Positions 1 to 8,943 of a stretch of 64,000 nt of DNA are shown one piece after another. The notes beneath the pieces are model-generated. The model saw only the letters and a program-made list of their open reading frames with translations. It was not told the DNA's origin and did not search any database. Source of the DNA: Thiodiazotropha sp040506275 (GTDB lineage Bacteria; Pseudomonadota; Gammaproteobacteria; Chromatiales; Chromatiaceae). How positions within the stretch are numbered: position 1 is the first letter of the stretch; each line of letters begins with the position of its first letter. Location of the stretch: contig JBEVXD010000001.1 of assembly GCA_040506275.1 (NCBI GenBank), positions 372,001 to 436,000 of the forward strand, given 5' to 3'. Position numbers and translations under genes: made by a program.

Positions 1-492
1 CCCTTCGCTCAACTAAATTCTGACTCACAGGTGATGGCCTGCTTTCCGGCACTGCTTGACCGGATTGAAAGTGATGCGCTGGCAGATCGTTGTCGAGAGT
101 TGATTCAGCAACGGGGTTGGGGGTTCTGGGCAGTTGAACTGCGAGAGACCAGTACGTTTATAGGCTTTGTCGGGCTACACATTCCTAGTGCAGAGTTGCC
201 TTTTTCCCCCTGTGTGGAAATCGGATGGCGCATTGCAGTCAGCTATTGGGGGAAAGGTTACGCCACCGAAGCAGCAAACAGTGTTCTGAGTTTCGGTTTT
301 GAGCGGCTGGGACTGCAGGAGATAGTCTCGTTCACTGCGATTGGGAATCGTCGATCCCGCAGGGTAATGGAGCGGTTGGGGATGCGTGATACCGCCTGCG
401 ATTTCGACCATCCGGCGGTACCACTGGGTCACCCTCTAAGTAAGCACTCTCTCTATCGTCTATCTAAGTCAGATTGGTTATCTGCTCAGTGA
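1..492 (+). CDS. GNAT family N-acetyltransferase (5' partial)
   Basis: The frame is open from the first base of the window, and the residues before the first GTG/ATG (positions 31-36) still read like the start of the GNAT fold, so the true start lies outside. The visible ~163 residues cover most of the Gcn5-related acyltransferase fold, including the acetyl-CoA loop region around 'GWRIAVSYWGKGYATEA' and the 'IGNRRSRRVMERLGM' segment that is conserved in RimJ/RimL-like members. These enzymes transfer an acetyl group from acetyl-CoA to an amine; the 'FxxxGNxxSxRVMEKLGM' pattern is typical of the Acetyltransf_3 subgroup. The substrate cannot be read from the sequence. It ends tail-to-tail with the flavin reductase gene, with a 7-bp overlap. 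Confidence 0.85.
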   Translation, partial: PFAQLNSDSQVMACFPALLDRIESDALADRCRELIQQRGWGFWAVELRETSTFIGFVGLHIPSAELPFSPCVEIGWRIAVSYWGKGYATEAANSVLSFGFERLGLQEIVSFTAIGNRRSRRVMERLGMRDTACDFDHPAVPLGHPLSKHSLYRLSKSDWLSAQ

Positions 493-1352
493 TAAAGAAG
501 CTCTGCCCACCGATTATCTTCTATCATGGACTGTTTTTGCTGGCTCCAGGCATCTGCGGAGCCAAAACTCTCTTCCATGACTTCGTTGAAGACATCGGCT
601 GCTTTCTCAAGTCCACCAAGAAATACGTAGGTTTTAGGGTCCTTCAGCAACTCTCTACACTCTTCAGCATTCGCGGAAAGGGTTTCCTGTAGACCAGATT
701 CGACCTTGGCCAGTGGTCTGTCAGTCAGGGCACTGAAGGCTTTGAATGTCTGATCATCATAATACTGGCCTAGATCCTTCTGCTCATCATTCATATAGAG
801 CAGGTTCATGCCGCCTTGGTCGCCATAGAACAGACGTACCTTGCCATCCCAACTGCCATGTTGGTCATATATTTGCCGTACGAAAGCACGGAATGGGGCA
901 ATTCCAGTGCCGGTACCGATCATAAGCAGGTTGCTGCTTTTGTTGGCAGGTATTTTGAAGGGGCTACGAAATGGACCGGTGATCTTGATTTTGTCACCGC
1001 TTTTAGCATTACAGAGATAGTTTGATGCGATACCTGGATATTGTTCGCCTGATACTTCATCCAAGTAGAAACAGCGTTTTACCAGGATTTCCAATTCAAT
1101 CGACTCAGCATTGCCGGTTTGAATTGGGTTGGCGATTGAGTAGCGGCGATGATGATATTCGTTCCCGAACTCATGGGGTCCAGGTACAAGGACACCAATT
1201 GATTGGCCCGCAGCATAACGAAAGGTTGGGTCGTCGATCTGCAAGACCAGTTGACGTACTTCTTCTGCGGATTCAGGGCTGATTCTAGAGGTCGATTTGA
1301 TGACGGCATCACAGCTACTTTCAAGATGCATTTCGTCTGCGCTTTCAGGCAT
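486..1352 (-). CDS. FNR-type FAD/NAD(P)-binding oxidoreductase
   Basis: A ferredoxin-NADP+ reductase-like protein of about 288 residues. The FAD-binding barrel is marked by 'RRYSIAN' (the RxYS motif) and the pyridine-nucleotide domain by 'GTGTGIAPFR', followed by 'RLFYGDQ' and 'YVFLGGLEKAADVF', all in the expected order. It should shuttle electrons between NAD(P)H and a ferredoxin, flavodoxin or oxygenase partner in the cytoplasm. No 2Fe-2S domain is fused. The longest frame begins with TTG at 1376, but ATG at 1352 follows a GAGAG-type ribosome site and is preferred. The partner protein is unknown, since none of the neighbours is a ferredoxin. It could also be annotated as flavodoxin reductase. 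Confidence 0.8.
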   Translation of the reverse strand: MPESADEMHLESSCDAVIKSTSRISPESAEEVRQLVLQIDDPTFRYAAGQSIGVLVPGPHEFGNEYHHRRYSIANPIQTGNAESIELEILVKRCFYLDEVSGEQYPGIASNYLCNAKSGDKIKITGPFRSPFKIPANKSSNLLMIGTGTGIAPFRAFVRQIYDQHGSWDGKVRLFYGDQGGMNLLYMNDEQKDLGQYYDDQTFKAFSALTDRPLAKVESGLQETLSANAEECRELLKDPKTYVFLGGLEKAADVFNEVMEESFGSADAWSQQKQSMIEDNRWAELLYH

Positions 1353-1573
1353 GTTTTCTCTCTCGGAATTCTTCAATTATCAATGGATTAAGCAATTTCA
1401 ATCTTTTAAGCCGTCATTATAAAGAGAATATCGAATACCCTCCAGCCCTGAACAAGGAGAAATCATATTTTAAACCTGAATCCGCGAGTTCAGGGGGATT
1501 GAAAACAGAGTCAATCGAGTCTGTGAGAAAAAGATATGTGACTATCACCATCCGGATCAGCGACAATAGCCCT

Positions 1574-2533
1574 ATGTCAGATGTTTCTAAATCAAAAGTT
1601 GTTGCCGTAACAGTCACCTACAACATAGATTCTCGTTTTGAGATTGCTCTAAAAAGCTATCTTGATCAGGTTGATTTGGTGGTCATTGTGGACAATAGCA
1701 CCAGTAGTGATGCTCAGGCGCTGTTGCGCGAGATTGTTCAGCTAGACGGTAAACGGATCAAGCTGATCCAAAATGGTGAGAATCTCGGTCTGGCCAAAGC
1801 TCAGAACATTGGTATTACTACTGCGTTGGATGAGCGGGCTGACTGGGTATTGTTGATGGATGATGACAGCAGTGCTACAGAACAGATGGTCTGTCTGCTG
1901 AAAGAGGCTTCACAGCGATATAATCTTGCTACTGAGACAGCAATCCTAGTTCCGCAACTGCAGGAGCAAGGTGTCAGACGAGATGCACGGTATGTGGTTT
2001 CGCCAAATGGTCGATTTAGACAGCCTCTGTTTGGGATTGATGATTTTTCCCAGAAAGCCGTTCTGCAAAACCTCTATATAGCGATCAGCTCCGGAAGTCT
2101 GGTTAAGGCTGATCTGATCCGTGAGATTGGCTTGATACGTGAATCTTTCAACATTGATTATCTGGATGTCGACTTCTGTCTTCGCGCGCTCGACAGGGGG
2201 TATCGTATAGTTGCAGTCCGGGATGCCGTTTTACAACACAATTTAGGTGCTCAGACAGAACATCGATTTTTAGGGAGACGGTTTTGGGCATGGAATCATT
2301 CAGCACAACGCAGATTCACTATCTATCGTAATCGTACCCGTATCTGGCGAGAGTATCTTTTTCGTTTTCCAGGGTTCATTTTGTATGATGTTTTGGCAAC
2401 CCTGCAGGATCTTTTCCGCATTCTGATGTTTGAACAGAGCCGTGGTGCAAAACTCAAAGCAGCCGCCAAGGGTGTATGGCTTGGCCTGTTCAGTTCAGGA
2501 TTGGCTAAACAAGGTCCGGAAATAGATTCGTAG
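1574..2533 (+). CDS. Glycosyltransferase family 2, rhamnosyltransferase-like
   Basis: A GT-A fold glycosyltransferase of about 320 residues. The N-terminus has the nucleotide-binding strand 'VVAVTVTYN', then 'GENLGLAKAQNIG', the metal-binding 'LLMDDDS' (DxD-like) and the acceptor region 'IDYLDVDFCLRAL'. This layout matches the TIGR01556/WbbL-type L-rhamnosyltransferase subgroup of GT2, which adds a sugar from a dTDP donor to a polysaccharide or lipid acceptor at the inner membrane. The frame is open from TTG 1499, but ATG 1574 places the first strand at the usual distance and is chosen. It stands alone, with no other polysaccharide gene nearby. Its TAG stop lies within the left arm of a perfect inverted repeat. 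Confidence 0.8.
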   Translation: MSDVSKSKVVAVTVTYNIDSRFEIALKSYLDQVDLVVIVDNSTSSDAQALLREIVQLDGKRIKLIQNGENLGLAKAQNIGITTALDERADWVLLMDDDSSATEQMVCLLKEASQRYNLATETAILVPQLQEQGVRRDARYVVSPNGRFRQPLFGIDDFSQKAVLQNLYIAISSGSLVKADLIREIGLIRESFNIDYLDVDFCLRALDRGYRIVAVRDAVLQHNLGAQTEHRFLGRRFWAWNHSAQRRFTIYRNRTRIWREYLFRFPGFILYDVLATLQDLFRILMFEQSRGAKLKAAAKGVWLGLFSSGLAKQGPEIDS

Positions 2534-2616
2534 GTCGGATAAGCGCAGCGCCATCCGACATTTTCAGCTGATTCCCTCAAGATATTGTCGGATGGCGCTG
2601 CGCTTATCCGACCTAC
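2530..2616. repeat. REP-like perfect 31-bp inverted repeat
   Basis: Arms 2530-2560 and 2586-2616 are exact reverse complements, 31 of 31 bases, separated by a 25-nt spacer. Each arm contains the sequence GGTCGGATAAGCGCAGCGCC, which resembles REP/BIME-type intergenic palindromes common in gammaproteobacteria. The left arm includes the stop codon of the upstream glycosyltransferase gene. It could act as a bidirectional transcription end or mRNA stabiliser, although there is no T-run. Confidence 0.85.
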
Positions 2617-2757
2617 AAAGGGTTATCTATTCTCTGGGAGTTGATGTTAATCATAAACAATAATAGTTTTTCTCTTAGCGTGTTTTGCGTCTTTGCGAGA
2701 GATTTCATAATGATAAATCATGCGCAGTTGTTGTTAATTTCGAATCAATTTAGGACG

Positions 2758-4026
2758 CTAGAGCGCTTCAAGCCGGTAGTAACCTGGAGTGGTTGCAGCA
2801 AGATTGAATCTATCCTGATGAGGTTTAACCCTGAGGATTTCAACTCTCTTGAACGGACCTATAGGCGTGCCGGCATGACTTAGTTGATAGAGCCCAGGCT
2901 TGAGATTCCGGGTTTTTACAATCAGACCTGTTGCTGATTTTCTCATTGTGATCCGATCAAAAGGCGCTGCCAAAGGTTCACCGATGAAAATCCCCTCTCC
3001 GGGTTGCTGTACGCTTTTCCAATAAGCTTCAAGCAGGGTCTCTCCATGACTGTAGTGCTCAATGGCAAGACGAGGGCTTGGGAATTTGCCCAAATGGTTA
3101 CAGGGTTCGACAACCGTTCCATAGCTACCTGTCGCACCTGCTTCCAGCCAACGTAAGGCACTCATCTGTTTGCTCCCATCCAACTTACCTCCTGTGGAGG
3201 TGAGATGGTCCGCAATTGCGCCAGGTAGGAAGGTCAGGGTGTTTAATCCATCGATATGGGTCTTGCCGGTGAAGTAGAAAAGAACATCTTCCCGATCCCG
3301 CAAGGCATCTCCCCTCACTATTTTGGTATCAATCCATCTCTGCATCAGATTTCGAGTCATCATATAGTCCCGTGCCCTGACATTGCGTTGTTTATCACTG
3401 GTGCTCATCAAGTAGGCTGTACCCTTTGGCAAGGTGCCGTCTGATGTGATACCTCGGTCAATCAACGTTTTGGCATCGTCAAAGTTTTTTGCTGCAATGC
3501 TGATCGTGGGTCGAACCGAGAGATCGGTAAAAGGCATACTGCCGTCATAGTCGTAATAGGGACTGTGGCGGGTTGAAGCGCAGGTTTTTTTTGAACACCA
3601 GTCGGTACTAAAGCCGAAGGTGAATGCCGAGGTGATCGACATGCAGCTTACCCTGTAGGGGGTGATCCAGGTTATGGCATAGGCTTGGATATCTGCTGGC
3701 GTCTTATCCACCAGACTCTTTCGGATTTGAGCGAATTGGTTAGGGGATATGTTTTTTTTGCCTGGTTGAAAACTGACATGAAGAAGGTTGTCTTCGGGGA
3801 TACCTCGGGCCTGAATGTAGTATTTTCCTATGCGCAGGCTCAGTGGATCTTTATCGTTGACTACAACGCCAAGCTCATCGGCCTGAAGTCGATGCTTTGG
3901 CAGTTGTATCTCAATCGTATCATCAGCCAAGCTGAAGGATAGGTTGAAAAACAGCCACAGCGAAGCGAACGTCCTGGTTAACTCTCTTCCATTAAGTACA
4001 CTAGACATGACAAGCTGATTATTCAC
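2758..4026 (-). CDS. TIGR03790 family secreted protein
   Basis: About 422 residues matching the TIGR03790 family, whose function is unknown. The typical N-terminal segment 'ELGVVVNDKDPLSLRIGKYY' is followed by 'RGIP..NLLHV' and the middle motif 'ALRWLEAGATGSYGTVVEPC'. A hydrophobic stretch near residues 20-33 looks like a signal peptide, so the product is probably periplasmic or surface-exposed. Six cysteines are present, including a pair in 'WCSKKTCAST'. The longest start is GTG 4026; ATG 4008 is also possible. It begins 10 bp after the stop of the M1-like peptidase, so the two are probably co-transcribed. No catalytic residues can be assigned with confidence. Confidence 0.75.
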   Translation of the reverse strand: MNNQLVMSSVLNGRELTRTFASLWLFFNLSFSLADDTIEIQLPKHRLQADELGVVVNDKDPLSLRIGKYYIQARGIPEDNLLHVSFQPGKKNISPNQFAQIRKSLVDKTPADIQAYAITWITPYRVSCMSITSAFTFGFSTDWCSKKTCASTRHSPYYDYDGSMPFTDLSVRPTISIAAKNFDDAKTLIDRGITSDGTLPKGTAYLMSTSDKQRNVRARDYMMTRNLMQRWIDTKIVRGDALRDREDVLFYFTGKTHIDGLNTLTFLPGAIADHLTSTGGKLDGSKQMSALRWLEAGATGSYGTVVEPCNHLGKFPSPRLAIEHYSHGETLLEAYWKSVQQPGEGIFIGEPLAAPFDRITMRKSATGLIVKTRNLKPGLYQLSHAGTPIGPFKRVEILRVKPHQDRFNLAATTPGYYRLEAL

Positions 4027-4036
4027 TCCCCCCTGT

Positions 4037-6199
4037 TCAATGATTAGAGTGCTTTGACCGTGACGATTCTATGTTGTTCACCAAGGGTGGTGGCTTAGAT
4101 GCCTTGAGTTGCAATATCTCTCCAGTGAACGATCTTCGAAGGGGTGACTCAGTAACTGGCCACTGTCCTTTTAAAATATTGTTTGGAGCAGTGCCATGAA
4201 AAGCCAGATAGCTGTACTTGCCATAGTGTGGCAGCTTTCTGGCGAGACCGGGAAGAGAGTCTGGTGAAATTGCACCTAACCAGGCCAGGGATTTTCCCTC
4301 AGTAGATCGGCGGCCGACCAGAGCAAAGCTGTGATCCTTCAAGGAGTAGCTCGTCTGGTTGAGCTTGAGTATGCTATTTTGCATTTGAAACGGATAGGCC
4401 TTAAGTGTGTTTAAAAAAGCCGTTTTATATCTGTTCTCCCAACCGAGTATCCAGACCGGACGATCATCAGGAAGCTTATCAACGTCACTATCTAAAGCGA
4501 TTTCTATTCCGGGATAGCCGTCACGCCAACGATTTGCTAATCCCATATAGGCTTGTTGCATCGCCTTAGTGGCATCAGCAGGTACCAGGATGAGCAGGTT
4601 TTCACTGCCAAATAGATTACTTAAGGTGGGTGGTGTCTCTTCAGGATAGAGATGCCTGAAAAGGTCAAACCAGGGGTCGACATCCAGTTGTATGGGTTTG
4701 CCACTGAGTTCAATACTGAACGATTTGTTTCGCTGATTCACTGGTAACCGAACCAGCTTTGGCTCGGCGTTCTGCTGGTGAATCAGCAGGGGTACTTCAA
4801 TGGGAAAGGGGGCGCTTTTTTGAATTTGAGCCAGCTTACCCTCTATCCGGTAGCCTTTTGGCGTCTTCTCAGTTTTGACCTCTTGCAGACTGAGCTTAGG
4901 TGCACCGGTTCTAGTGAGCCATGGCTGGAAAAAATCGTCTAGGCTCTGTTCAGCTATCTCTTCAAATGCCTGTTGGAGGTCTTGAAAGCCTGCTACCTTG
5001 AAGCGGTTGTTTTGGTAGAAATGACGTAAGCCTTTGATGAAGGTCTCATCACCCAGATGACGCCTGAGCATATGAAACAGCATCAGACTTTTACCATAAC
5101 CCACTGCCTGACTTGCACTGCTGTGTCGGCTACGAAAACGGTTCAAGGGAAAGTCATTTTCCTGATGAATGAAATCGCTATAGCGCTGCAGTTGATTGCG
5201 TCGGTAGTGGTCACCCTTGCCGCGCTGCTCCGCCAATAGGTGGTCAGCAAGGTAGCTGGTCAATCCTTCTGACCAATTACCCTGTTGAAAGTCTATATAG
5301 ACACTGTTTCCCCACCAGTTGTGTAAAATCTCATGGGGGTATGAGGTATGTAGAATAAAAGGCAGTCTTATCACCCTGGAACCGAGCAGCGTGAAAGAGG
5401 GCATGCCATATCCGCTCTCCCAGAAATTCTCTACCAAGGCAAATTTGTGATAGGGATAGTTTCCTATAAGTTCCTGATAGAGCAAGAGATAATCTCTGGT
5501 TGCATTGAGATATCGTTCCGCCAGGGATTTATCAGGTTGGCGTAGAAAAACTTGTGCTTCCACCCCACCAGCAGCTTGTTGATAGAATTGGTATGGACCA
5601 GCAACCAGGTAGATATCATCCTGAGGCTGGCTCTCGTGCCATCTTATCTGCACCTGATCCCCATAATCATCGATGATCGGCCCCTCTCCCTGGCTGATAA
5701 CAAGCCACTCCTCTGGCACTGAGACACTCATTGAAAATGTCTGCAGGCTATTCTGGAAATAGGGGTACCAGGCTACACCAGCGTCCAGGTAGGTTCCCTC
5801 GGGTGAGATTGTGCCAGCCAGCCGTTCCTGACTTCGTCCTGGGCTCTCCTGGGAACGTTTCAATTGATGTGAGATCACCCCGTCATATTCCAGGGTGATA
5901 GCTTGTTGCCCTTCTGGCATGCTAAGCCGGTAGACAGCGATGGGAATAGAGCCTGAAACTGATCCCTGCCGCTTGATGGTCACGCCAGGAGTGAGACTGC
6001 GTGGATTTAGGCCATCATGAAGCAGGAACTCCCGCTGCTCTATTCCACCCAGCTCGATCTGATCAACCACATGCAGATAGTGCTTGTTGGTATTCAGTTC
6101 AACCTGTAGGTTGTGCTGAACCAGTGAAGAGGCTTCCGCTGGACTAATCAGTATCAGTAACCAGGGAAGTATGAAACGTAACGGTGATTTTTTGGTCAT
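4037..6199 (-). CDS. M1 family-like zinc metallopeptidase, secreted
   Basis: About 720 residues from ATG 6199; the longer frame uses TTG 6247 and is less likely. The N-terminus is a signal peptide ('RFILPWLLILISPAEA'). The zinc site HEILH lies at residues 289-293, with a downstream Glu in 'NWSEG' 17 residues later; the classical M1 spacing is 18. The GAMEN exopeptidase motif is not obvious: the equivalent place reads 'SGYGMPSFTLLG'. The C-terminal third is not catalytic and ends in a basic tail. The protein probably acts in the periplasm or outside the cell on peptides. It forms a two-gene unit with the TIGR03790 gene downstream. The aminopeptidase class is inferred from the fold motifs; the substrate is unknown. 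Confidence 0.8.
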   Translation of the reverse strand: MTKKSPLRFILPWLLILISPAEASSLVQHNLQVELNTNKHYLHVVDQIELGGIEQREFLLHDGLNPRSLTPGVTIKRQGSVSGSIPIAVYRLSMPEGQQAITLEYDGVISHQLKRSQESPGRSQERLAGTISPEGTYLDAGVAWYPYFQNSLQTFSMSVSVPEEWLVISQGEGPIIDDYGDQVQIRWHESQPQDDIYLVAGPYQFYQQAAGGVEAQVFLRQPDKSLAERYLNATRDYLLLYQELIGNYPYHKFALVENFWESGYGMPSFTLLGSRVIRLPFILHTSYPHEILHNWWGNSVYIDFQQGNWSEGLTSYLADHLLAEQRGKGDHYRRNQLQRYSDFIHQENDFPLNRFRSRHSSASQAVGYGKSLMLFHMLRRHLGDETFIKGLRHFYQNNRFKVAGFQDLQQAFEEIAEQSLDDFFQPWLTRTGAPKLSLQEVKTEKTPKGYRIEGKLAQIQKSAPFPIEVPLLIHQQNAEPKLVRLPVNQRNKSFSIELSGKPIQLDVDPWFDLFRHLYPEETPPTLSNLFGSENLLILVPADATKAMQQAYMGLANRWRDGYPGIEIALDSDVDKLPDDRPVWILGWENRYKTAFLNTLKAYPFQMQNSILKLNQTSYSLKDHSFALVGRRSTEGKSLAWLGAISPDSLPGLARKLPHYGKYSYLAFHGTAPNNILKGQWPVTESPLRRSFTGEILQLKASKPPPLVNNIESSRSKHSNH

Positions 6200-6507
6200 A
6201 AGATGCGTATCATATTGACTGCTTTGATTATATTTACCTGACAGCAATGGCTGTCGAGTTGAGGAGTCTGAGACAAATTCTGCACTACATAAATTGATTA
6301 GAGACTCCTACAAATTGTTCCATCTGATTTGATAAGATGCTTGGCTGCAGTAGCCATTGGGTAAAACCTTAAGAATAGTGTTATTTCCAAGGCTATCTCC
6401 AAGGAACTCAGTCTAAAGCTTAAATTTAGCGGATCAGGTTTTCCGTATATTTCACTTGTGGCTTAACCACAAATCAAGCAAGTGACTCTTTGCACCTGGA
6501 GATAGTC
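6200..6507. other. Divergent intergenic region
   Basis: About 308 bp between the start of the M1-like peptidase (minus) and the start of the ChaN-PDZ gene (plus). It must hold both promoters. It is AT-rich around 6290-6480. I see no clear palindrome, terminator or small gene. Confidence 0.5.
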
Positions 6508-7623
6508 GTGCTACGAAAATTTCTGACTTTGATTATCATGGCCAGCATAATGACAGGATCAATGGCAAAGGAGAAATCTTCTGATCCAGTGGTGGATCTG
6601 TCGACCCTGATTGATCTCTCCAGTCTGGTGGAGAAGATCTCTGATAAACAGGTGGTTTTTGTTGGTGAGAGCCATGATCAATATCAGCATCATCTCAACC
6701 AGCTAGCTATTATTAAAGGTCTGCACGCCAAACACTCTGATCTGGGAATCGGACTGGAGTTCTTTTTTCAGCCCTATCAAAACTACCTGGACCGCTACAT
6801 CTCGGGTGAGATCGATGAGGCGGAGCTGATTGAGCAAACCGAGTATTTCAGCAGGTGGCGTTTTGATTATCGCCTCTATCGCCCCATTTTTCGATTTGCC
6901 AAAGAGCACGGTATTCCACTGATCGCCTTGAATCTTGAGAGCGAAATCACCAGCCTGGCCGGTCGTGAAGGTATAGAGAGCCTATCTGATGAGATGAAAC
7001 AAAGGATCCCATCGGAAATGGAGCGGGACAACGAGGCCTACCGTGACCGACTAAAGAGAATTTTTGAGGCCCATCCACATCGTGAAGGTCGGGATTTTGA
7101 ACGGTTTCTTGATGTTCAACTGCTGTGGGATGAGGGTATGGCTGAACAAGCTGCAAAATGGTTGAAGGATCATCCTGACAGTAACATGGTGATCCTCGCC
7201 GGTGCTGGCCATCTAATCTATGGGGATGGTATCCCTAACCGACTAGCGCGACGGGTCGATGCAAGTCAGGCAATTGTTCTCAACGTCAACAGTTCTGCCG
7301 ATCTGAATCCCGATCTGGCAGACTATCTAATCCTGGCTGGTGATCAGAAACTGCCCCAAAGTGGCAAGCTGGGGGTATTTCTTGATGTAGAGAGCAAGCC
7401 TCCCGTCGTGAGTGGTTTTAGTGAAGAGAGTGGTGGTGCTGAAGCGGGGCTCAAAGAGAAGGATCAAGTGATCTCAATCGATGATCAGCCAATCGATAGT
7501 TATGCTGATTTACGTATCGCCTTAATGGACCGGGAGGTCGGTGAAACCGTAAAGGTGGAAGTGAAACGTGAACGACTTTTTTTAGGTACCATTGTTGAGA
7601 CCTACCAGGTCACACTACACTAA
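6508..7623 (+). CDS. ChaN family haem-binding-like protein with C-terminal PDZ domain
   Basis: About 371 residues. GTG 6508 is chosen over TTG 6490 because GGAG (6498-6501) sits 6 nt upstream. The N-terminus is a Sec signal peptide ('LRKFLTLIIMASIMTGSMA') without a lipobox cysteine, unlike lipoprotein ChaN. The ChaN/haem-binding-uptake Tiki-fold region includes 'VVFVGESHDQYQHHLNQL' and 'NMVILAGAGHLIYGDGIP', which carry the conserved E, H and GxGH residues. The last ~90 residues form a PDZ domain ('GGAEAGLKEKDQVISIDDQP'). ChaN binds haem in pathogens; here the PDZ suggests recruitment of peptides or proteases in the periplasm, which is inference. It is followed after 12 bp by trhP, suggesting an operon. 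Confidence 0.8.
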   Translation: MLRKFLTLIIMASIMTGSMAKEKSSDPVVDLSTLIDLSSLVEKISDKQVVFVGESHDQYQHHLNQLAIIKGLHAKHSDLGIGLEFFFQPYQNYLDRYISGEIDEAELIEQTEYFSRWRFDYRLYRPIFRFAKEHGIPLIALNLESEITSLAGREGIESLSDEMKQRIPSEMERDNEAYRDRLKRIFEAHPHREGRDFERFLDVQLLWDEGMAEQAAKWLKDHPDSNMVILAGAGHLIYGDGIPNRLARRVDASQAIVLNVNSSADLNPDLADYLILAGDQKLPQSGKLGVFLDVESKPPVVSGFSEESGGAEAGLKEKDQVISIDDQPIDSYADLRIALMDREVGETVKVEVKRERLFLGTIVETYQVTLH

Positions 7624-7635
7624 TACGATTTGAAT

Positions 7636-8943
7636 ATGCCAAAACAGACAGAACTACTGGCCCCAGCAGGCACACTTAAAAATGCACGCTACGCCTTCGC
7701 CTATGGTGCAGATGCTGTGTATGCAGGATTGCCTCGCTACAGCCTGCGAGTGAGAAATAACGACTTTCTTGAGGACAATCTCGCTATCGGTATTGCTGAA
7801 GCTCATGCACTACAACGCCAGTTCTACCTGGCCTGTAATGTCATGCCTCACAATGCAAAGTTAAAGACCTTCATTAAAGATCTCGAACCGATTATCGCGA
7901 TGGCTCCCGACGCATTGATCATGTCGGATCCCGGATTGATTTTGATGGTCAGGGAGCGCTGGCCCGAGATGCCGATACACCTCTCAGTACAGGCCAACAC
8001 AGTGAATGCGGAAGCGGTTCGGTTTTGGCAACAACAGGGGGTAACCCGGGTGATTCTTTCCCGGGAACTCTCTTTGGATGAGGTGGCAGAGATCCGGCAG
8101 CATTGTCCCGATATGGAGCTGGAAGTATTTATTCACGGAGCGCTTTGTATAGCCTACTCAGGACGTTGTCTGTTATCGGGCTATTTCAACCACCGTGATG
8201 CTAACCAGGGTACCTGCACCAATAGTTGCCGTTGGGATTACAAGATGTCGCAACCTGTTGCTTCACCTGAACTGAAAACCGGTCCCGCCGGTGTAGTCCG
8301 GCACAGTGCTGCAGATGAGATCTACTATCTGGAAGAGAATGGCCGTCCTGGCGAACAGATGCCGGTTTTCGAGGATGAGCACGGTACCTATATCATGAAC
8401 TCACGGGATCTTCGTGCCGTAGAACATGTTTCCAGACTTGTGGAGATCGGTGTGGATTGCCTTAAGATTGAAGGGCGTACAAAGTCCCACTATTACACTG
8501 CCAGAACAACCCAGGTTTATCGCCAGGCAATAGATGACGCACTCGCCGGTCGTCCTTTTCAGGCTGAGCTGATGGCAGATCTGGAAAGTCTGGCCAACCG
8601 GGGTTACACCGATGGTTTTTACCAAAGACACGAGTCCCAGGAGTTACAGAACTACCGTTACGGCAGTTCTCAAACAGAACGTCAGCAATTTGTTGGTGAA
8701 ATAACCGGTGTTGACCAAGAGACTGGTCTAGTGGAGATGGATGTAAAAAACAAAATCCGTGTCGGTGACCGTGTAGAGTTGATGACACCGGCTGGAAACC
8801 AGGAATTTGTTCTTCAGCGAATGGAAGACAAACATGGCAACGCGATGCAAGAAGCGCCAGGTGGAGGCTATCAGGTGCGGGTAGCCTTACCAGCCGAAGA
8901 TGTTACCAATGCACTACTTTGTCGCTATCTTGAATCTGCATGA
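7636..8943 (+). CDS. trhP: tRNA hydroxylation protein TrhP (YegQ, U32 family)
   Basis: About 435 residues of the collagenase-like U32 peptidase family. It opens with 'ELLAPAGTLKNARYAFAYGADAVYAG' and shows the family signature 'EVFIHGALCIAYSGRC'. Cysteines at about residues 171, 178, 194 and 198 form the conserved four-Cys set thought to hold an iron-sulfur centre. TrhP/YegQ takes part in prephenate-dependent hydroxylation of uridine 34 in tRNAs; it is not a true collagenase. ATG 7636 is preferred to TTG 7630. The stop overlaps the start of the next gene by 4 bp (ATGA), indicating translational coupling with the ArnD-like protein. Confidence 0.9.
   Translation: MPKQTELLAPAGTLKNARYAFAYGADAVYAGLPRYSLRVRNNDFLEDNLAIGIAEAHALQRQFYLACNVMPHNAKLKTFIKDLEPIIAMAPDALIMSDPGLILMVRERWPEMPIHLSVQANTVNAEAVRFWQQQGVTRVILSRELSLDEVAEIRQHCPDMELEVFIHGALCIAYSGRCLLSGYFNHRDANQGTCTNSCRWDYKMSQPVASPELKTGPAGVVRHSAADEIYYLEENGRPGEQMPVFEDEHGTYIMNSRDLRAVEHVSRLVEIGVDCLKIEGRTKSHYYTARTTQVYRQAIDDALAGRPFQAELMADLESLANRGYTDGFYQRHESQELQNYRYGSSQTERQQFVGEITGVDQETGLVEMDVKNKIRVGDRVELMTPAGNQEFVLQRMEDKHGNAMQEAPGGGYQVRVALPAEDVTNALLCRYLESA

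Noticed and set aside
2641..2883. 80-codon plus-strand frame after the palindrome
   Set aside because: It runs antisense into the TIGR03790 gene, and its composition looks like intergenic AT-rich DNA followed by antisense coding sequence.
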